A stretch of DNA of 64,000 nt from Galeopsis tetrahit (lineage: Eukaryota; Streptophyta; Magnoliopsida; Lamiales; Lamiaceae), in contig OY776122.1 in assembly GCA_963675135.1 (NCBI GenBank), positions 86,872,472 to 86,936,471 of the forward strand, given 5' to 3'. The notes under the pieces were generated by a model. The model saw only the letters and a program-made list of their open reading frames with translations. It was not told where the DNA came from and did not search any database. Below are positions 54,589 to 64,000 of this stretch, piece by piece. The position numbers and the translations under genes are program-made. Position 1 is the stretch's first letter; every line of letters starts with the position of its first letter.

Positions 54589-54782
54589 TATTAGGAATAT
54601 AATATTATAAAAATTTGTATCTTTTAATATTATGATTCATTCTTATCTCTTAGAATATTTAATGTAAATATTTATCCATATCTTGTAAAATATAGATACA
54701 CGTTGTATCTATAAATACATCTCTTGTAAACACTTTCAATCACTCAATGAAATTATAATTTCTTATTCATTGTCTCTCTATA
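54589..54782 (+). repeat. 3' LTR of the deleted Copia element
   Basis: 194 bp, same termini as the 5' copy, followed by GTTTA. Confidence 0.9.
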
Positions 54783-54787
54783 GTTTA

Positions 54788-55302
54788 CACCCATTGCATG
54801 TATATTTTATATAGATACCATTATACCAATGGATATGCACGAAATAAGTTTTTACTTAATTTATGGCATATTCTTCATCCCATCAACTATCAACATTAAT
54901 ATTTCAAGTATGGAGAAAAAGATGTTATAGGCAAGCACATGGACACTTGAATTCTTCAATTAATACATAAATATTTAAACGAAAACATTAATTAAAATAT
55001 ATACACAGATGCAATATTACTGATGTTGGCATATGTTGCTATCAATCATCATTGTCTTGCTTATTCTCGTAACATTTTACCTAAACTTTTGTGGTAGCCG
55101 CAACACTAAAGTGACCCAAATTCAGTTATGCAATAAATGTATTGTTTTTTTAATTTAAATTTTCTATTTCAGTTTTTTTTAATGTATTATTTTAATTTGA
55201 AACGATCCAATTGAGAGCTCTCCTTATATATATCTTCCCCTCTTTTAATAATCAGTTGTGCTTTAACCAAATTTTGTATTTGATCCAATACAAGGACAAG
55301 AA
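54788..55302. other. AT-rich spacer between the two Copia derivatives
   Basis: Nothing recognised. Confidence 0.5.
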
Positions 55303-55800
55303 TGTTGGGAAATTAATTCCCCAAGTGCAGACGAAAAATAAGCAAGAAATAAAATGAAAAAATAACACAATCACCAACACAAGAATTTGTTTACCCAGTT
55401 CGTCTTTTGACTACGTTTGGGGGCGATACCAAGCCAGGTATTTCACTATGCTTTTCGGATGCGCAATGATTACAATGAGAGAACATCTATTTATAATAGA
55501 AAACTTGCCCTAATTAACCCTAAGCCCATTTACTCGCTACTCCAAGCCCATTAGGAACAAACTTGTCATAATTAACCCTAAGCCTAGTAGGAACAAATTT
55601 GTTCCCCACTCCGAGCCATAAGGAACAAACTTGCTCTCTACTCCAAGCTCATAAGGAGCAAACGTGTGCCCCACTCCAAGCCCATTAGGTTAATTCAGGC
55701 TCCACACTCCTCCATATAATCATATCTTCTTGATTCTTCTCCCATATCCGCCTGGCATCGTCAAACCTTAAACTCCTTTTATTTTAGCACAAGTCCAACA
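55303..55800 (-). repeat. 3' LTR (minus-strand orientation)
   Basis: 498 bp, TGTTGGG...CCAACA. Confidence 0.9.
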
Positions 55801-55830
55801 AACTCCACCTTGATAAAATAAAAAAAAACT

Positions 55831-56100
55831 ACATTGTCTTCACCGACAAACATGATTCTTAAACCAAAGAACCAACATTCTCAACTTAGAAAATACCTAC
55901 TCCATCATATGAGTAGAACTCCATTGTCGTCACCGACAAACATGATTCTTAAACCAAAGAACCAACATTCTCAACATAGAGAATACCTACTCCACCATAT
56001 GAGTAGAACTCCATTGTCTTCACCGACAAACATGATTCTTAAACCAAAGAACCAACATTCTCAACATAGAGAATACCTACTCCACCATATAAGTAGAACA
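55831..56100. repeat. three tandem copies of a 90-bp unit
   Basis: Units start at about 55831, 55921 and 56011 with CATTGTCTTCACCGACAAAC. The repeats create an artificial open frame on the plus strand. Confidence 0.92.
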
Positions 56101-56349
56101 CTTAGAATCACCCATTCTAAGAATTTCCTTTGTCACATGTCGAAAAATACCTACTGAAATTTATGGTGCAACTTCTAACTTTTGGCATTCCTAGAAGTCC
56201 TTCAGTCATCGACATCTTTCACCACACACCTTGCATTCTTGCCAAACCAATGCACATGTGGTCCAACTAACGTCATCACATCCTCGTTCATGGCAGTTGG
56301 ACATGCCATAAGGATGTTCATATCCTCAATTAGAGGACATCATCTTCTA

Positions 56350-56529
56350 TCACAACGTTAGCAACATTTTCGGAGCCATTTGCCGCCACCGCTCCACCTT
56401 GATTAACTTCACCTTGTGTACACCAGATTGTATCAGCATATCCTTAACTTGCACTTGCCACAAGCTAAAACTGATTCTTCCATCAAATTTCTCCATGTCA
56501 TACTTCATTGCACTCAAAGTTTTTGACAT
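56350..56529 (-). pseudogene. Copia gag N-terminal remnant
   Basis: A 59-codon minus-strand frame begins about 135 bp inside the primer-binding site. It contains MKYDMEKFDGRISFSLWQVQ, matching the N-terminus of plant Copia gag (KFDGxNFxLWxxxM). It then diverges and stops, so it encodes no complete domain. Confidence 0.8.
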
Positions 56530-56676
56530 ACCGTTTCACCGCCCTTAAACAAACGTCTCAAAAGAGACCCCCGGACCTCTCTAAAAAATCTTTTCTGATG
56601 TGGAAGATCAGACTACGCTGCAACCACAGAGCATACTAAGAATAAATAGAGACTAAACTCGGGCTCTGATACCACT

Positions 56677-57172
56677 TGTTAGGAAATTAATTCCCCCAAG
56701 GGCAGACGAAAAATAAGCAAGAAATAAAATGAAGAAATAACACAATCACCAACACAAGAATTTGTTTACCCAGTTCGTCTTTCGACTACGTCTGGGGGCG
56801 ATGCCAAGCCAGGTATTTCACTATGCTTTTTGGATGCGCAATGATTACAATGAGAGAACATCTATTTATAATAGAAAACTTGTCTTAATTAACCCTAAGC
56901 CCATTTGCTCTCTACTCCAAGCCCATTAGGAACAAACTTGTCATAATTAACTCTAAGTCTATTAGGAACAAACTTGTTCCTCACTCCGAGCCCAAAACAA
57001 ACTTGCTCCCCACTCCAAGCCCATAAGGAGCAAACGTGTGCCCCACTTCAAGCCCATTAGGTTAATTCAGGCTCCACACTCCTCCATGTAATCATATCTT
57101 CTTGATTCTTCTCTCATATCCGTCTGGTATCGTCAAACCTTAAACTCCTTTTATTTTAGCAGAAGTCCACCA
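56677..57172 (-). repeat. 5' LTR (minus-strand orientation)
   Basis: 496 bp, TGTTAGG...CCACCA. It is bordered inside by the primer-binding site at about 56664-56675. Confidence 0.9.
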
Positions 57173-57177
57173 AAGAA

Positions 57178-57588
57178 AATATATTACATGTTTGCTTGAT
57201 TTTAATTTTAATCTTAACCAATGTTGTTTCTATATATCTAGAAAAAAAAAAACTTTCAGAAAGTTCAAATAATAATCGAAGTGTCAAACTTGTGTGCATC
57301 GGATGTGAAATATGACTTCATTTTTGTTTGAAACGGGTAGGTTAATTATGCTAAACAATATTAATTTATATAAGCAATCATAAATAAATAAAACTTGACA
57401 GTATTTTGATAAAAATGTGATACTTCATCTTATTCTTTGTAAGTGTCATTTTAACATTTTATTTTCTTTCAAAATTATGTCATAATTTTCAATGCATATT
57501 TCTTCTCAATATGCCATTGAAATCCTTTTAAAAACTAAAATAAATGTATGCTTTTTATTTTAATAAAATTGATAATAATTTATTAACA

Positions 57589-57631
<43 letters not shown>

Positions 57632-58712
57632 GAAACGTGAGTGATAAAAAAATACTCGTACTTCAATTATTGGCTTAGGTGGGCACTTTCATGTCAATTA
57701 TTGAAGACCGCCCCCTACCCCAAAGTCAACAATTTCAACCGTGATATTAATTTATTATTTATATGACCAAGGAATTACAATAATTAGTCTTTTATTATTT
57801 TTGAAAAGTAAATTGCAGCAAAAATATTTATCAACCACACCCTGTGCAGTAAAATTGCACGAGACAAAAATCGCATAAAAAAAGTGACGTGACAAACTTA
57901 ATAAAAATTCACAAACAATAATATTTATTCTCGTAACATTTAATTACGACACTTACTTATGTCTGTGAGAAAGAAAATTAATACTGTGAAAAGGAAAAAT
58001 GGAAAAAAAGTGTTATGCAACCAAGATTATTTTAAACCAATTCACACTATATTAAACATTATGTCTCTTCGAAAAACATTTACAAATGTATTTCTCAATA
58101 ATCATGAACGAATTAAGAATTTCTCGAGATTGATAAAGAACTCCAGAATTCCGTACACAAAGGTACATGGTGGATTTAAAAAAAATAAAATAAAAATTTA
58201 AAAAGAGTTTATGCAAACCGACCCTTTAATAATATATCAGTCCATTCTACTACAGATACGTATGGAAAATGAAGGTCATATATTTCTCTTATATTTTTCT
58301 AATAACAATACAAATTAAAATTAATCAACTAATTATTAAAAATATAATTAAAATTAAGTTACTAATTGTTAAAAATATATCATTTGAATCTTCTCATGTC
58401 CATGTTAATGTGATGCTCAAGCATAAGAATGTTTGCACAAATTAAAAATATACTATAAAATAACAATAAATATGTGTAATGTAATTTTATTATTATTTTA
58501 TTTATATTTATAGTTAGTACATTATTTAATAATTTTATTCTCTTGTTTAATCCAAAATGATTGTTAGAAAAAAATTCTTCCTAAATTAAATGCATACTAC
58601 AGTGGGTAGGTCGTGCAATGGATAAAGATTCATTAAATTATTCATCTGCAAAATGCATCGTCAGCTTTATGATATGAGCTACTGTCTTTTTGGAAAGTTC
58701 GTACATATGTAT
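57178..58712. other. AT-rich intergenic DNA with (TA)n
   Basis: A TA microsatellite spans about 57590-57629. The frame at 57959-58201 has no recognisable similarity and is not called. Confidence 0.5.
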
Positions 58713-58714
58713 TA

Positions 58715-58985
58715 CTCCCTCCGTCCCATAATTTTATGCACACTTTGACCGGCACGAAGATTAAGAAAATAGAATAAAGTGATGTGTAAAGTAAAATAAA
58801 GGAGGGGTATTATTGGTGATTCATTAATTAAAGTGGAGGAGAATTGATAAAGGGAAGGGAAAGTAAAATAAAGGAGGTGTATTATTGGTAAAAATTATGT
58901 GAGTTGTTTCCTTTTTTTGGAGTGTACAAAAAATGTTGGGACGCCCATTAAAGAAAGTGTGCATAAAATCTTGGGACTGAGGGAG
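58715..58985. mobile_element. Stowaway-like MITE (271 bp)
   Basis: The ends CTCCCTCCGTCCC and GGGACTGAGGGAG are flanked by TA (58713-58714, 58986-58987). Same family as 18882-19185, inserted in the opposite orientation. Confidence 0.92.
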
Positions 58986-59007
58986 TAGTACTTTTTTTAA
59001 AGGGCTA

Positions 59008-59277
59008 GTCTTGGGTGAGACCGTCTCACAGAATGAGATCCGTGAGACGGCTTTTATATATAAAAAGTGATAATGTTTGAGCAAAAAGTGATAGTGTTTA
59101 AGTAAAAAGTGATAGTCACTTTTGTTAAAAACATTATCACTTTTCATTTAAATATTATCACTTTTTTTACAAACTAAAATTTGGAAAAAAAATATGGGTT
59201 ATCCTACCAAAATTTTGAAATATGGGTTAAAAGGATCCGTCTCACGGAACTTTTTCCGTGAGACGGTCTCACACAAG
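59008..59277. mobile_element. inverted-repeat element with GTGAGACCGTCTCAC ends (about 270 bp)
   Basis: The left end has GTGAGACCGTCTCAC then ATCCGTGAGACGG. The right end has the inverse, CCGTCTCACGGA...GTGAGACGGTCTCAC. The interior carries repeats of AAAAGTGATA. It starts about 20 bp after the adjacent Stowaway MITE. Superfamily not assigned. Confidence 0.75.
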
Positions 59278-60486
59278 TTTTTGCCTTTTTTAAAATATTC
59301 ATTTACAAATGTTATCTCCTTGTTAAAGTTTGCTTTGCATTTCAAACACATTACTTATAATGGAGTACTACGTATTTAAAATGAAAGTGTTATTTTAGAT
59401 GAATAAATATACTCCAACCTCTTCATATTAACAATCATTTTAGAAGTTAAACTTTGTTTTAAAGCAATGTATCTTATAATTATTTTTCATATTTCTATCT
59501 AATTTATTCCTATATGTATTTCTAATTTTTTTTTTTTTCCTGTTAATTGAAAAAGGACAACATGCATGTATTCAGAAAAAGATTGCTGAATAGATTTGTC
59601 AAATTTCTGTGTTTATTTAATTCTGTACAAAATTTAAAGTGGAGGTATTAATTAACATGCAGCGCATATGGAGTACTTGACATCAAATCATTTTCAATGT
59701 AAAAAATAATAAATAAATTATTGTATATACTAGTTGCATTTTTAACAATATTAACATTTTCTTTGAATTTCATTTCACTAAAAACATTATTAGAGTGAAC
59801 AATGTTAATTAGTTTTTTTTTATTGAATAATATTAATTACATTAAAGTGAAAACAAGTATTTCCAAAAAAAGATGATAAACAAAACCAAAGTGGTAGAGT
59901 AGGTTAATGAAAAAGTAAATAAATGTAGTTATACTTTTGTATAATTTTACTTTAGACTTTAATGAAGCTTAATTAATCTTAAAATTCATGATTAGGATAT
60001 ACAGAAGTCCCCACTAAAAGTTGTCTTTAATGGAAAAGACAAGAAGAAAGTCAATCATACATACTCAACCACAATTCACAAACTTCTAAAAAAGAGGCTT
60101 CTTCTTCTTCTCCCTTACTATTAGCTTCAAAAAAAGAAAGAGGCTTCTTTCATTTTGCAAATTACCCAAAGAAAGGACAGGACCAAGACTTTTGGCTCAA
60201 TAAAATCCACCCACTCTAAAAATATTTCCATTCTTTTATCTTTCTCCTTTTCCCTCACTTTTTTTGTGTCTTTATCTCCCTTTACAATCAAGAGCATCTG
60301 AGAGAGACACACGCATAAACAGCTGTATACGAAGTTCTGAGGATTCATATTAGATCTGAGCCCCCCACAAAGTTGTTTTAGGCCTAAAGATTGTTCCTTT
60401 TTTGTGTAATCTTGAGGTTTGGTTATGATACTTATCAACTTGTGAGCTATTTTGAGTTCAAACTTTGGAGGGTTTCTGGAATTTTG
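59278..60486. other. intergenic DNA and leader of the kinase gene
   Basis: AT-rich to about 60050. From about 60240 a pyrimidine-rich stretch (TCTTTCTCCTTTTCCCTCAC) probably begins the 5' leader. No other gene recognised. Confidence 0.45.
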
Positions 60487-62882
60487 ATGGGAATCTGTTT
60501 GAGCAACCAGATAAAGGCTGAAAGCACCCCTTTTACTGGCACAGGTAGTTTTTATTTTTTTACTTGATTCAAGAAATGAAACATTTTTTAATTTTCCTTT
60601 TGAAGATGTTCATGTTTTCTTTAAAGGGAATTCTGCAATGTAATATCTTGTTGAACTGTACCAGTTGTTGATTGCATTATCTATTAGCAGGAATGGATTT
60701 AAGGGGTGTTGTTTTTTTATAGGAAAAAACATTTTCTAAGATCTTTAATTTATTAGAGTTCACCCCTGATTTTTGCAATATCCTAGATCTGTTTTTTTTC
60801 TATTTGTGTGATTTGAATCCAGAATCTGAAACTAAATTTACTAGTAGTGCATTATTGTGCTACTGTGATATTTCAATTTGCCACTATTTGTGAAATTCAG
60901 ACCCCATAAAAGGCTTTCACATGTTAATTCTGATAGACAAAAACTTATACAAGAATGATTTCATTTACTAATATTATTATTATTATGATCCATGTTACTT
61001 ATTGGGCTCCAACTCAATCATGCTTTAAAGTTGCACTCCAAGTACCGAACTTTCTGATATGTTTCATGTACAATTCTGTCCCTCACAAGATTCTCTAGTG
61101 CTGATATTCTTGATTTTTTTGTATGAAATCTTGTTAGTTTCTCTAATGTTGTTGAGTTGTTTGTGTAGGTGGGGCTTCGTCGAAAGTGGTGAGTGGTGAT
61201 GGGACGGAGTTTAGCAATTCGAGCAGCAAGAGATCTTCTGCATCCGTACCTCCAACTCCTCGAAGTGAAGGTGAAATATTGCAGTCGTCCAACTTGAAAA
61301 GCTACGCTTTCAGCGAACTAAAGGCTGCAACGCGAAACTTTCGCCCCGATAGCGTGTTAGGGGAAGGTGGTTTTGGCTCGGTTTTTAAAGGATGGATAGA
61401 TGAACATTCACTAGCTGCATCGAAGCCCGGTTCTAGTATGGTGGTAGCTGTTAAAAGGCTGAACCAAGAGGGGTGGCAAGGACACAAAGAATGGTTGGTA
61501 TGTGACTATATTATTCATCTCTATTTATGTATATGAATTTCTCAAGGATTGTGATGTACTCCCTGTGGCTTTAGCTAGTTTCGATTAACAGTCTTTTTGG
61601 AAAGAACGTCTATGAACTTGGTAATACTGTTTAACATACGAAGTATCTTTTTATTGATATGCCTTCCTTCGCATTGGCAGGCTGAAATCAACTACCTAGG
61701 GCAGTTGCGTCACCCTAATCTTGTGAAATTAATTGGTTATTGCTTAGAGGATGATCACCGGCTTCTGGTGTACGAGTGTATGCCAAAGGGTAGCATGGAG
61801 AATCATCTCTTCAGAAGTATGTATAATCTTAATTTTGTTATATATTTATCTTACTCTTTTAGCTTCCTCTGTTTGCTCATGAGTGATTGTATGGTGAACT
61901 AGGAGGTTCGTACTTCCAGCCGCTTTCGTGGAGTGTAAGAATGAAAATAGCTCTTGGGGCTGCAAGGGGTCTCGCTTTTCTTCATAATGCTGAAACACAA
62001 GTAATATATAGGGACTTCAAGACTTCGAATATCCTTCTTGATTCGGTGGGTGTTTTCTTGAAAAACATAACATTGTTAGGAGTTTACATTCGACTTGGGA
62101 TTGACTGTTGTGTTATCATGCTTTTTGTTTACAGCACTACAATGCGAAACTATCTGATTTTGGATTGGCGAGGGACGGGCCAACTGGTGATAAAAGCCAC
62201 GTTTCCACTCGGATCATGGGAACTTACGGATACGCTGCTCCAGAGTATCTGTCTACAGGTATTGAGTTATGAGATATCTATATACTTGAGTAACTCTTTT
62301 GTACACTAGTTGTACGTTTTCAATGAAAACAACTAATACTATTAAAAATTCACTTGAGTTGCACGATGCATTCAAATTTAACTGAGTGGTTTCATCAGTT
62401 TACACAATTTCAACTAGGATTGATTTTCTTTATATTGTGTAGGTCATTTAACTGCGAAGAGCGACGTATACAGCTTCGGTGTGGTTCTCGTGGAGATCCT
62501 CGCTGGTAAGAAAGCAATAGACAAGAATCGTCCAACGGGGGAACAAAATCTTATCGAGTGGGCAAAACCATACCTGACCAACAAGCGCAGGATCTTCCGT
62601 GTTATGGATATCCGTATTGAGGGGCAGTATTCAGCGGAACAAGCCGTAAAGGCAGCTACCCTTGCTCTTCAATGCATATGCATGGATCCCAGATCAAGGC
62701 CTACTATGGATGAAGTAATAGCTGCTTTAGAGCAACTACAGGATTCAAAAGGTGATAAGAAGGACCATCACCGCCTAAATCGAACAAATCGTCAATCCAA
62801 CGGCCCAGCTAAGTCGTGCAGGACTGCTTCCGAAGAAAAGCGCGCTTCTCCAGCTTATCCCAGACCTGCTCTTTATGCATAA
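60487..62882 (+). CDS. receptor-like cytoplasmic kinase, class VII (APK1/PBL type)
   Basis: Six exons: 60487-60544, 61169-61497, 61681-61816, 61903-62045, 62135-62258, 62443-62882. GT-AG junctions keep frame, giving 409 residues (Arabidopsis APK1A is about 410). The N-terminus MGICLSNQIKAES carries an N-myristoylation Gly2 and palmitoylation Cys4, so the protein should sit on the plasma membrane. The Ser/Thr kinase domain has GEGGFG (84-89), ATP-binding Lys115 in VVAVKRL, catalytic Asp212 in YRDFKTSNILL, DFG (230-232) and MGTYGYAAPEY in the activation segment. The linker PRSEGEILQSSNLKSYAFSE is typical of the APK1/PBL group, which relays signals from surface receptors in immunity and growth. 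The Ser/basic C-terminal tail ends YPRPALYA. Confidence 0.94.
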
Positions 62883-64000
62883 AGCTCTTTGGTTCCTACT
62901 ATCTGCCTATTTGTTTTTGCTTGTATAGTTTTTTTTTCTTTTTTTATGTCATGTAATGCCATGCATTTGTAGCCTATTGAGTTATGAGCTACTTTCCAGG
63001 TGATGATTTTCATGTTCCAAATCCTTTTTGATAATTTAGTCTCTAAATACTTTGTAGTGAGTAAAGTATATATTTAATTTAAATCTATTTTACTTTAAAC
63101 TTCATTTGTTCTCAATTCTAAAAAAAAAACTTCATTTGTTCATTATTAGGGGTAGTAATTTATGCCCTTTAATTATCAAATTTTCACAATTTGTACCCAA
63201 TTTTATGTCCCAACGTCGTGCTCAGCCACTATAGTTTGCAACAAGACGTTGGAAATTCGACAAATTCCCGACGATCTACATTACAAGTTATATATCAATT
63301 TGTTCGTCTCCTCAAACTCGTCTATCTTTCACCCTTAATCCCTCAACTGTCACTATATCGCCATGATTTTTCATGGAGAAGTTGATTGTTATGTTTTCAA
63401 CCCTTCAACATTCTAGAAACCCCTTGATTGGCGCATTAACTTTATCATTTTTCTTGGTTCTGTCTCTATCTCATATGAATTAGCAAGTTTTTTTTTTTTT
63501 TGGAGGTTTTAATTTCAACGGGAAATCATAATTAGTCAACAACTACTATATATTCGTATTTTAATAATAGTGTGAGTTTTTGTGGTGAAATATCACACAC
63601 ACCAGTTGAAAATTGAGTCGATGAATTAGTCTTTAAAGTATTTCAGATATTTCAAGTGGTTTAGTTGAAGAATTGTTTAATTGCAATCATGGTACAAATA
63701 GATTCTTTAAATCTATTGCGTTTAGACTAATCCTTTTGACTTATAATACACACTACAAATATATACTCCCTCAATATTTAATTAAGTGTCCTTTGTCTTT
63801 TTCAATATTTTAAAAACAAGTGTCATTCTACACATTTTTCTTGAATTTTGACAATTTTATCCTTATACATTATACTTCTTTCATTTTCTTTACCTTGATT
63901 TAAGCTTTTTCCCTTTTGAATATAATACTATAACATAAATTATGGATAACCTTAAATATTGCATACATAAATATCACCTACAATATTGACCAACATTCAT
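62883..64000. other. 3' flank of the kinase gene and AT-rich DNA to the window end
   Basis: No further gene recognised. The window ends inside a probable MITE. Confidence 0.5.
63766..64000. mobile_element. Stowaway-like MITE start, cut by the window end
   Basis: CTCCCTCAATATTTAATTAA preceded by TA (63764-63765) resembles a Stowaway terminus. The opposite end is outside the window. Confidence 0.45.

Larger units (their letters stand above)
53448..54782 (+). mobile_element. internally deleted Copia LTR element with non-canonical TA...TA termini (1,335 bp)
   Basis: Short LTRs (53448-53628, 181 bp; 54589-54782, 194 bp) both begin TATTAGGAATATA and end CTCTATA. The 5-bp duplication GTTTA flanks the whole (53443-53447, 54783-54787). 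The primer-binding site TGGTATCAAGAG at 53629 is the initiator-Met type. The polypurine tract GAGGGGGCG precedes the 3' LTR. Only the last 36 residues of pol remain. Most of the interior is tandem repeats, so it depends on other elements for movement. Confidence 0.92.
55303..57172 (-). mobile_element. internally deleted Copia element, minus strand (1,870 bp)
   Basis: LTRs at 55303-55800 and 56677-57172 (about 497 bp) begin TGTTRGGAAATT and end AGTCCAMCA. The duplication AAGAA flanks the element (55298-55302, 57173-57177). On the minus strand the primer-binding site TGGTATCAGAGC lies next to the right LTR, so the right copy is the 5' LTR. The interior of 876 bp keeps only the first part of gag and a 90-bp repeat array; all of pol is gone. 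The LTRs differ at many positions, so it is older than the Gypsy element. Confidence 0.92.

Noticed and set aside
55834..56157. 107-codon open frame inside the minus-strand Copia derivative
   Set aside because: It is produced by three copies of a 90-bp repeat whose length is a multiple of three, on the strand opposite the element.
57959..58201. 80-codon plus-strand open frame
   Set aside because: Lys/Asn-rich composition follows the AT-rich DNA. No family resemblance or promoter; the GTG/ATG spacing looks random.

Overview
This window is nuclear DNA from a flowering plant, most likely a eudicot. The evidence is spliced GT-AG genes of plant-only families (type 2 metallothionein, intronless PAO5-type polyamine oxidase, class VII receptor-like cytoplasmic kinase, UVH1/XPF), AT-rich intergenic DNA, and plant-type Copia, Tat-lineage Gypsy, Stowaway, hAT and Mutator-like insertions. 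I cannot name the species; an asterid is possible but unproven.

Layout. 1-2574: minus-strand Ty1/Copia element running off the left edge. 3442-3678: RALF-like secreted peptide gene (minus). 5041-16075: complete 11-kb Tat-lineage Ty3/Gypsy element with near-identical LTRs, a 5-bp target duplication, gag-pol broken by one stop codon, a 20-bp minisatellite and a three-exon antisense gene. 16746-16818: tRNA-Lys(CUU). 19902-20271: metallothionein (plus). 20989-22425: polyamine oxidase (minus). 24017-27298: 13-exon kinesin-10 (minus). 28272-30592: five-exon gene with a methyl-CpG-binding-like domain (minus). 34060-41690: UVH1/RAD1/XPF endonuclease, ten exons (minus), head-to-head with 42906-44831, an RNA polymerase I RPA43-like subunit (plus). 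45059-48027: long-inverted-repeat Mutator-like element with a nested hAT MITE. 48482-49270: second Mutator-type element with a GC-rich core. 50210-50623: small coiled-coil protein of unknown function (plus). 52671-57172: three retroelement insertions with clear target duplications (a poly-A retroposon and two internally deleted Copia elements). 58715-59277: two MITEs. 60487-62882: APK1/PBL-type protein kinase, six exons (plus).

The host genes are unrelated housekeeping or signalling functions: DNA repair, rRNA transcription, chromosome motility, polyamine catabolism, metal binding, peptide and kinase signalling. The only arrangement suggesting shared regulation is the divergent UVH1/RPA43 pair. 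All splice structures below were read by eye from GT-AG sites, frame continuity and family similarity. The strongest unusual signals are the antisense spliced gene inside a very young Gypsy element, the nested transposons whose target duplications reveal insertion order, and small insertions into host introns. I found no wholly new biological system that I could defend.
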